Shown here piece after piece: positions 56,364-64,000 of a stretch of DNA of 64,000 nt. The number at the start of each line of letters is the position of its first letter. Position 1 is the first letter of the stretch. The DNA is from Nelumbo lutea. Lineage: Eukaryota > Streptophyta > Magnoliopsida > Proteales > Nelumbonaceae. The translations under genes and the position numbers were made by a program. Location of the stretch: contig JAKGHH010000002.1 in assembly GCA_022828595.1 (NCBI GenBank), positions 73,070,383 to 73,134,382 of the forward strand, in the 5' to 3' direction. The notes beneath the pieces were generated by a model. It saw only the letters and a program-made list of their open reading frames with translations. It had not been told where the DNA came from and ran no database searches.

Positions 56364-56655
56364 TATATTGAAAACATGGTTTTCAAAATTGGATCGGACC
56401 AAACGGTCTGAACGAAAAAACCGGGAACCTTCCATTTTACCAAAAAACTTTTATTTTGCCAAAAACCATTGATTTGGTTAGCAAACCATTGACTCGGGCA
56501 GTCGAACCCTTCAACAGTTTGGTCGTTTTTTATTTTTTTAAATTTTTATTTTTTGTCTGAATAGGACACTCGTTCGGTCCGAACGATTGGGCCGTTCAAC
56601 CCGAGAACTGGACCCCTAACTGGTTCATTATCAATTCGATTTTAAAAACCTTATT
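56364..56655. mobile_element. GGTTTTNAAAACCGG foldback element, copy 1
   Basis: The left arm ggttttcaaaattggatcgg pairs with the right arm (reverse complement ggtttttaaaatcgaattga). The interior has many cgnncgg and ccattgat steps. At least three more copies occur to the right (57152, 60822, 61150). Confidence 0.6.
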
Positions 56656-56705
56656 CAAAAATATCTCTCCTCATTTATGAGGCGATGTTCTCAATGTGTG
56701 ACTAT

Positions 56706-57143
56706 TAGGGTGACCACGAGCCGAGTTCTTCATGATTTATTTGAGCTCGGCTCGGCTCGGTTTCAACCGAGCTTCGAGTCGAGTTTGAGCCCAATTTATA
56801 GGCTCGATTAATAAACGAGCCGAGCTGAAGCCTAATAGAGCTCGGTTCGTGAGACTCGTGAGTTGAGCTCGAATATATATATAGAGAGAGAGAAAATAAA
56901 ATATATAATTAAAATATTATAATTTTAATTATTTTAATTCTTATTTTTTAATATTAAATAAATAATATTATATATATATATATATATTTTTTTTTCTCAA
57001 ATCGAGCTTACACTGAGCCAAGCTCAAGCTTATGAGTTTTTTACTTGAGCTGAACTCGAGCTCAAGGTTCTAGCTCGAACCGAGCACAAGCTTGAGCTCG
57101 AGCCCTATAATACATTGGCGAGCCAAGCTTGAATCCACTCCTA
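56706..57143. mobile_element. hAT-type MITE with GAGCTCGGCTCG arms
   Basis: This element is flanked by gtgactat (56698-56705) and gtgattat (57144-57151), an 8-base target duplication with one mismatch. The ends TAGGGTGACCACGAGCC and the reverse complement of TAGGAGTGGATTCAAGC are short inverted repeats. Inside are many gagctcgg/ccgagct palindromic pieces, and an AT core with ga and ta microsatellites (56873-56890, 56970-56988). Confidence 0.78.
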
Positions 57144-57151
57144 GTGATTAT

Positions 57152-57620
57152 CATGGTTTTGAAACCGGATCTGACCAAATGGTCGGATTGGTTGACCTAG
57201 GAATTAATCAGGTAACCAATTCCATTTCACTCTAAAATCGCTTTTTTGACAAAAAACCGTTAATTTAGTCAACAACCCACTGTCGCAGGTGATTGAACCA
57301 TCAACCCAAATGGTTTTGACCATATTTATTTTATTTTTTAAGTTAGAATGGATTGTCCACTTGAACCAAATGATCGAATTGTTTGACTTAGGAACCCGTC
57401 TCCTATGTCAGGTCTAATTTTTAAATAAAGATGTCCAGGCAGGTCCAATGCAAATTTTCTAATTTCTACTACAGAACTATAAACATTCAAAATGGTAACA
57501 ACCAATACTCTATGCACCAATGCCCATATGTTAATTAGCATCAATTTCAAACTGACACAGTACTCGGTCTGTTAATTCTTACCCTGGGCTGAACCGTCTT
57601 TTTCCCATTTTTAAAACCTT
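57152..57620. mobile_element. GGTTTTNAAAACCGG foldback element, copy 2
   Basis: The left arm catggttttgaaaccggatc and right arm (reverse complement ggttttaaaaatgggaaaaa) are inverted. The interior matches copy 1 (gaccaaatggtc, aaaaaccgttaatttagtca). It abuts the target duplication of the MITE on its left. Confidence 0.55.
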
Positions 57621-58073
57621 CGTGACAATAATGGGTTAGTGAAACAGTGTTGGGACTTGTGCGATGTACTGTGGCAGTAGTACATTTGAACTTAGAGGCG
57701 GAAGATTTTAGTCCATATGAACAATGGAAAAATAAAAAAATTTACGAGTCTATGATATGAGTGCGTGAGTTGAGGTGATTGTGGTACCTGTTAGATTAGT
57801 AATGGTCATCTAATGTTATCATTGCTTTATACCATTTGAGACTCGTGATACAGAGGCTTTGTTAAGTCAAAAGGCATTAGTAAGCCTTATGACGTTTTTT
57901 AATTTAATTAAAACAATCTAAGCACAATTCAAACATTATCTTATCAATTATACATGTCTAACTAGCCATTCTTATCCGGTTTGTGGTGTTAGAAGTGGAT
58001 GGACTATCCATCTAACATCTATTGTTATGATTGATTTTATTTAGATATAGGCAAAGTCAGAGACATACAGGCC
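57621..58073. other. Intergenic stretch with no gene
   Basis: This is AT-rich sequence between a foldback copy and the hAT element. I see no ORF or repeat ends. Confidence 0.5.
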
Positions 58074-58081
58074 AATATGAA

Positions 58082-60378
58082 TTTAGAGGTGTAAATTGGG
58101 GCCACAAGTGGAAAGTGTAGTTCAGACTGTGCTTTTTTTTTTTTGGATACTTTGGAGGGTCGGTCTGGCGTAGTTCATGGCCCAAGTTCATGTGGGTCCA
58201 TGTCTGGTCGGTGGGTTGTGGGCCTTGTAGTGGGCCTGACATATGTCAGGCTGGGCTATGGGCTGAGCCTTGGGCCTGGGCCAAACCGGGCCAAATTGTT
58301 TTTTTTTTGACATTTTGATTTTTTTTATTTTTTTTGCTGAAATACTTCACTTTCCTAAATTCAATAATTCATTTGAGTTTTGAGAACGAATTGGAAAATT
58401 AAACAAAGAAATTATAAAAAATACTTAAATACTTAATAAAATACAAAATTGACAACAAATTGGAAAAATAGGAATTTTATTTCTTGAATTTGAATAATAC
58501 AATGGATGAGTGAAATATAGAAAATGGAATAAAATATAAAAATACAATACAATTATAAATTAAAAATAAAAAATTACATAATTGAAAAAAAAAGAACTTA
58601 TATAAATAAAATTGAAAAAAAAACAATAATTTTAAAAATTGAAAAAAGTTATAATAATTAAAATAATAAAATATTGAGTATGCAAAAAAATAAAAAAATA
58701 TTGATTTCATCATTTTTCCTTAAGTTCCACCTCCACATGCATCTTCATCTAATCATCTCCTTGATTTTCATCATCTACTTCAAATGAAACATTAGGTGTA
58801 ATGTCATGCCCTCCTTTGTGTTGTAATATATCCTCAGCATCTTAGCCTATCTTTAAGGCAAATGCACATTTCTAGACTTTCTTGTAAATAAAAATTAAAT
58901 TTAGTAAATGAACTTGCTGATGAAGTCTGCTTCTTATGTATTAGAGATCGAATCTTGTCTAATCTATTACTAGAACTAGTTGTTTCATAAGTGGAACTTG
59001 CACCTGTACAAGATTTCCTATGCCCTCCTACCACTTGAGATTTATATAAACTATACATTTCAAATAATAAACTATTAACTTATATTCTATTTCCAATTTC
59101 AATAATCATATTTTCACAATATGATTCAAGTAAAATTTTTAAACCATCTTTCATAATTGTAAAATCTAATATTATAATTAAACAATAAAGGGGAGAAATT
59201 TTCTCCCAATATTTTTTAAACTTATTTTTCATTATTTCAATAATACTTTGAAATTGTGGATTTTCCTATATTTTGCAAAACATTCACTAATTATAAATAA
59301 TTGATTAAGTAAAAGACAACTAGTTGAATAATAAATACTTGAAAATTCATTAGTTGCATCATAAACAATTTGTAAAAAAATTCTTTTATACAAATTTCCA
59401 TTTCCCAATCTTCCTCAAGTATAGGATCGTGTGGCATTTTTGCATTATAAAAATCACTAATTATTTGTTTGTAAGCAATGCAACTTTCTAACAAAGAATA
59501 GTTAGAATTCCATCTATGTTGGACATCTAATGCAAAATGTTTATATTTTAAACCATAATTTTGACTTAAATATTTAAATTCTTTTCCTACTCTAGAAATT
59601 TTAATATATATTATAAAAATTTTAATTATAGAAATATGATGAGAAATAATATTTAAAGCATCTTGAATACATAAATTTAAAATGTGACATGCACATCTAA
59701 TATGAAATAATTTACCATCAAAAAATGGTTTTAATTGAGATTTTAAAATATTTATTGCTAAATCATTATTACTAGCATTATCAAAATTAATAGAAAAAAG
59801 TATTTTTTCAATTCCATAAATATTTAAGTATTTAAAATATTTGCAGCAATAACTTAGCCGGTATGTAGCCATTCAAGCATGATAAAACTTAAAATTCTTT
59901 TATGTAAAAGCCATTTTTTCATCAATAAAATGATCGGTACCATAAATATAATTTATGTTAAATCTAAATGCCCAAATATCAGAAGTAATTGCAATAATTT
60001 TAGAATTAAGATTTGATAGCATAGAAATTAAATTTTGTTTATATGAATAAAAAGTTTTTAAAGCATATGTTCTAATAGTATTTCTATACACTTTTTTAAA
60101 TTGTGGATCTATAGATTTATGTAAAAAATTTCAAATTTAGCATCTTCAACTAATAAAAATGGATGTTCAACATGCACAATAATTTTCAAATTTAGCATAT
60201 GTTTTAATAGTGCAGGCCATGCCGATCGACCTACTAGTCTACTGACCTGAAACCCCAAGCCCGGCATAGCCCATCGGCCCATACGATTGTGCTGGGGACT
60301 ATGGCATGGCCCGTGGACCATCGGGCCGGCTCAAAATCGTGCCAAGGCACGAGTGGCACAGCTCGATTTACACCTCTA
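58082..60378 (-). mobile_element. hAT-superfamily DNA transposon, decayed
   Basis: The element is about 2.3 kb, with short inverted ends (tagaggtgtaaat at 58084-58096; reverse complement at 60366-60378). The flanks share aatatga (58074-58080 and 60379-60385), probably the eroded 8-base target duplication. Both sub-terminal regions are packed with GGGCC/GGCCC motifs (58190-58290, 60205-60330), a common site for transposase binding in hAT elements. A broken transposase gene lies inside on the minus strand. Confidence 0.82.
58834..60120 (-). pseudogene. hAT transposase relic (RICESLEEPER-like)
   Basis: Pieces in order: an N-terminal part with ITSDIWAF (59900-60091), the DDE-type core with SINFDNASNNDLAINILK, FHIRCACHILNLCIQDAL and HRWNSNYSLLES (59291-59872), then a degraded C-terminal part (58834-59058) in place of the dimerisation domain. 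DNASNN and RCACHILNL are hallmarks of hAT transposases of the zinc-finger BED RICESLEEPER type. Frame changes separate the pieces, and the BED zinc finger was not identified. The enzyme is inactive. Confidence 0.85.
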
Positions 60379-60815
60379 AATATGATCACGTCTTTGTTTC
60401 ATCTTTTGTGATTTAAGTAGCATCGTTTTGAAAATAAAAGAAACAACTTTACTCCATTAACATCAGTACCGATCTAACTTTCTGATGAGGACATACATAT
60501 ACCTAAACGCTCGAAGGGCAGCGGATTCTGCCAATTTTGATTTCTGAAAACTGAAACAGAAACACCCATTTTCATCACATGGGTTTATTCCACAAATAAA
60601 TTATATTTTTTTCAAAACAAAATCAAATTTCAATTTATCAAAACAAAATCAAATCTCAATTTATCAAACAATTGAAAAAGAGAAAACAAGTATACAAATA
60701 AAGATATGCTTTTGTGTTTTTGTTTTGAGAAATAATCTATTTATTGAATTTCAAATTAAATGGTTTTGATTTATTTTGAATTAAACTTGCAATAAGAAAA
60801 ACAGTTCACATAAAG
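60379..60815. other. AT-rich intergenic stretch with a short direct repeat
   Basis: I see no gene. A unit of about 32 bases (aaaacaaaatcaaat, then tcaatttatca) is repeated at about 60616-60667. Confidence 0.6.
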
Positions 60816-60821
60816 GCGTGG

Positions 60822-61125
60822 TTTTTAAAAACGAACCAGTGGTCAAACCGGTCAGGGGTCTGTTACCGGTTTGAACGGTCCGACCATTCGACCTTAATGG
60901 TCAGTCCGTTCTGACAAAAAATAAAAAAAAATTAAAAATTTGAAAAACGATCAAAACCGTTTGAACAGTTCGAACGGTTAACCAGCTGGTTCAGTGATTT
61001 TCTGACTAAAATCAACGGTTTTGAGGGAAAAAGCGGTTTTGGAGGAAAACGGAATCGGTAAGGTGATCGGTTTTTTCAATCTGACCGACCGTCCGGTCCG
61101 GTCCGGTTTTGAAAACAGTGCATAA
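60822..61125. mobile_element. GGTTTTNAAAACCGG foldback element, copy 3
   Basis: The left arm gtggtttttaaaaacgaacc and the right arm (reverse complement ctgttttcaaaaccggaccg) frame a core with accggtttgaacggtccgac and tgatttt-type steps as in copies 1 and 2. Confidence 0.6.
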
Positions 61126-61149
61126 AGGTCTCCACATCTCTAGTAAACA

Positions 61150-61450
61150 AGCTTTTTAAAACCAGACTGGATAGGAAACTGTTCTGGGTTCTGGTTCTCA
61201 AGCCGAACAATTCGATCGACCGGTTTGAATGAATGGTTTACTCTGACAAAAAAAATTAAGAAAACAAAAAATGACCAAAAGCTATTGTTCGGATCAATAG
61301 TTTTGACAATTCGACCGCTCAAGTCAGTAATTTTCCGACCAAATTAACGGTTTTTGGCCAAAAGACGATTTTAAGGTAAAATGGAACCGATTGGATGACC
61401 AGTTCCTAATTTTCCCGATCCGATCCGGTAAAAAATAAAAAAACCACTGC
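61150..61450. mobile_element. GGTTTTNAAAACCGG foldback element, copy 4
   Basis: It lies just right of copy 3, in the same general form: left arm gctttttaaaaccagactgg, inner gaccggtttgaatgaatgg, right arm with gatccgatccgg and aaaaaaccac. It is more diverged than copy 3. Confidence 0.55.
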
Positions 61451-62149
61451 CGGTAATTGTTTACGTCAACAAATTCAAAGTGTCATTTTCGTTCAATTGT
61501 TGAACCATTGAAAAAGTTAGCCTCAGAAGAAGGACAAAATAGAAACCAAACTTTCTTCATCATTGCTTACTGTTGCTGCATGGATTTGAAAACTAGTTTT
61601 TAATTGATGACTTTTGCTTCATCTGGACTCTCGTTTATCCAATTATCCCCACTCACTCATGTTTCACACATTCAATCAACCACATAAACACGTTCTCTTT
61701 TTTCCAGTATGTACATCTAATCAAATAATTGCGGCTTATTCATCCACCCCATCCCATTTGATCCAAATGTTACTTTAAACATCATTCATCACTATTACTA
61801 TCATTAACGCCATCGCTATTATATTATTTCTTAATTCATCTCTCAAATTTTATATTACAGTTTGACCACAGGAAATATGGATTGCATCCGCTGTGGGCTT
61901 TTCGAAATTTGAGTTCATTTGTTGGCTGTGCAAATCTAAATCCCATCCAATTCAGTTTTGGATCGGTTTCTTTCTCGTTGTGATTCATACTCTTACCTGA
62001 TGTAAAATTTGCTTTTAGTCTCATTTACATTTATTGATATTTGACAGTGCAAAATTTGCATTTCAAAAACTGATGTAAATTTTATATTATTTCCTCTTTC
62101 CTGCCTATTTCTTTCTCCTATGATAGTGGAGTAGAAATGAGTGAAAAAC
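61451..62149. other. Intergenic stretch with no gene
   Basis: This is low-complexity, AT-rich sequence. I found no convincing ORF, RNA gene or repeat ends. Confidence 0.5.
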
Positions 62150-62427
62150 TAGAAAGAAAAAGAAAATAGACTATTATGGTTTGGTTATGTGCATAGAATT
62201 GAAGGTTATCATTTATCAACAACACCTATAAGAAATAATTTGTTGGAAGTTGAAGGGTTAGAAGGACAAGGCGTAAAATAAAAAAGGCACGAGTAAAATT
62301 AGTAAGAAATGATTTAATGCCAATAATTTTACAATGGATATGACATTAAACACAATGAACTAGCCAAATAGGATTCACCTGATTGATCCCTTATAGTTGG
62401 GATAAGGTTTGGATGATGGTGATGATA
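62150..62427 (+). mobile_element. RTE-like LINE 3' fragment
   Basis: The sequence tatggtttggttatgtgcat and what follows match the reverse complement of 40570-40830 over the end of the LINE coding region and its 3' terminus (tatagttgggataagg, then ggatgatggtgatgat). It is 5'-truncated and frameshifted. Confidence 0.75.
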
Positions 62428-64000
62428 ATTCGTATCTCTTGCACTTCTTCATACACTTTTTCTTGCATTTTCATTTAATATATGGCAGATTTTCTGTTAC
62501 ATTTGGGTAAAACACGGTTATAATTTAAATGGAATGCCTGTTTCACTGTCCAACTGTTTCAATGAAGAGTGAAATTCTAAAAATTAGATAATGGCGATAT
62601 TTGGTATGGCTTCCATTTATTTGAAAATGGTGTTATGTCATTGCCACGTACGTATTTGTCCCATCATGCTATTTCGTACACTTATTAATCTTATAAATGT
62701 TTGTCTTGGTTTAGGTGCAAGCCAACCACCGAAGGAAGCTTTATTTTAATGCTTCCCCCAATACAAAGGCGTCTACCTGTCAATAAATACAAAAAAAAAG
62801 ACACTTCCAAAATAACACCAAATTCTGCATCTGCTTCACTAAATTGATCTCCCACCTACACCAAATAAAAATTAACTTATCAAGTGTAGATACACAAAAA
62901 ACAAAATAGCTGAACCCAGATTACTAATTTGCACTCTCCAAATAGAGCCTTGTCACGAAGCCACCATCAAAGAGAATGACACATTCATTATTTGTGACTG
63001 ATGAAAGGGTTCGACTATGCTGATAAGATATGATATTCAAAAAACTTTGATCAATTAATTCTATCAAAAACATGGTAATCAATTCATGGATTGATTTTGA
63101 TTGGTCAAAACTCTTCCAAAACTATGTGTTTATGATAATGTAGATTCATTGATGAAAATATGTCACTAGCTGTTGTGGTAATGATATAATTCCTAGGCCA
63201 AGCCAAAGGAAAAGAATATATAAAATGCTATTAATATTTCTAAGAACCCAATAAAATGATTAATCAACATTACTAACAATTCTATCATTTCTAGCCTTCC
63301 AAATTTATTATAGTTTTACTTCTAGAAATATTAGAACTACAAGTATTAAGCAAGAACCCAGCCATTGAGTATATATATAGTTCCAATTAAATAATTGGAC
63401 AAGATTTTTTATATCTAAATATAGTAGTTAGATTTTGTCTTCACAAAATTGGTCATTACAATATTTGCAGTTTGTATTTGTATATTTTCATTTATGAGAA
63501 GATCTTTGAACATCTAGAAGGGTTGTAAGGAGGGTGTAAAGACCTTACAGGATTTGGTACAATGTTATTGCATAGTTTTTCATTTATGGGTTGGCCCGTT
63601 GAATAAGTCGTAGGTCCCACGAAAAAGAAAGAAACCCATGCTTGCGTTTCAACATTAATATACCCACAGAAAATAAGGATTCTTGAGCATTATTTATTTA
63701 GATAAGCAATACTTTCGTAAAACTTGGGTATAAATAAATTTCTTGTTATCGTGTAAAATTGCTGACAAATGATGATGAAACAATATTATTCCTTCAATAA
63801 TTAGATAAAACATGCATGGATGAACACCCCTTAAATAAATGACTTACCATTTAACCAATGAGGTCTTAGAATTTTCTAACGTATTATTTATTTTTTATTT
63901 TAAAAACAAAACCATATACGTTTTAATAATATCCCCTTGGTGTTTATTAGGTTGGTACCGGATCTACCCTAAGTCAGACCAAGTGACCAACGCGCCCCAT
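62428..64000. other. AT-rich intergenic end of window
   Basis: I see no gene, transposase fragment or clear repeat boundaries in this 1.6 kb. The small open frames are no more than expected by chance. Confidence 0.5.

Noticed and set aside
58477..58713. Minus-strand open frame rich in Phe, Tyr and Leu
   Set aside because: Low-complexity AT-rich DNA inside the hAT element gives this composition; no domain.

Overview
The window is nuclear DNA of a flowering plant. The evidence is intron-split exons of a plant-type metabolic gene, Ty1/copia LTR retrotransposons primed by initiator tRNA-Met, RTE-type LINE tails and many hAT- and Tourist-like MITEs. The species cannot be named from the sequence. 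I saw no rRNA, convincing tRNA, CRISPR array or bacterial-style gene. The only host gene I recognise is nicotinate phosphoribosyltransferase (NAPRT, the first step of the Preiss-Handler NAD salvage route). It lies on the minus strand with exon 1 at 53089-53243 and exon 8 at 9653-9770. These eight exons encode about the first 304 residues; the rest would lie left of the window or is lost. All visible splice sites are canonical, but the frame is broken by a 1-bp deletion and a TAA stop in exon 3 and a 1-bp insertion in exon 8, so this copy reads as a recently disabled gene, pending a check of the assembly. Layout, left to right: 1-3713 holds two degraded minus-strand copia elements of one family (A, and B whose 3' LTR sits in A's integrase). 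3714-9589 is plus-strand copia element C, with two LTRs but unmatched flanks (B on the left, NAPRT intron 8 on the right). 9590-13351 holds NAPRT exons 8, 7 and 6 with introns. Intron 5 (13352-32674) is inflated by a hAT MITE (13934-14663), copia element D (14712-20132), a LINE fragment, and copia element F (21521-32160) with element E nested in it (22035-27259). Exons 5, 4 and 3 cluster at 32675-33259. Intron 2 carries a Tourist-like MITE split by copia element G (34616-39531). Exon 2 is at 40223-40367. Intron 1 carries an RTE LINE 3' fragment and copia element I (42093-52935) with element H nested in it (43316-48785). The presumed promoter is just right of exon 1. From 53.5 to 64 kb there is no host gene: only MITE-like foldback elements, a decayed hAT transposon (58082-60378), a LINE tail and AT-rich sequence. 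The common theme is growth of one gene by nested insertion. In all three copia-in-copia nestings (C in B, E in F, H in I) the guest lies opposite to its host, and the outer elements D, F and I lie in the same direction as NAPRT. Every element is now defective. Several use non-canonical TG...CT LTR ends, supported in two cases by target-site duplications. Element E has lost its whole capsid-coding region yet keeps an almost open pol frame.
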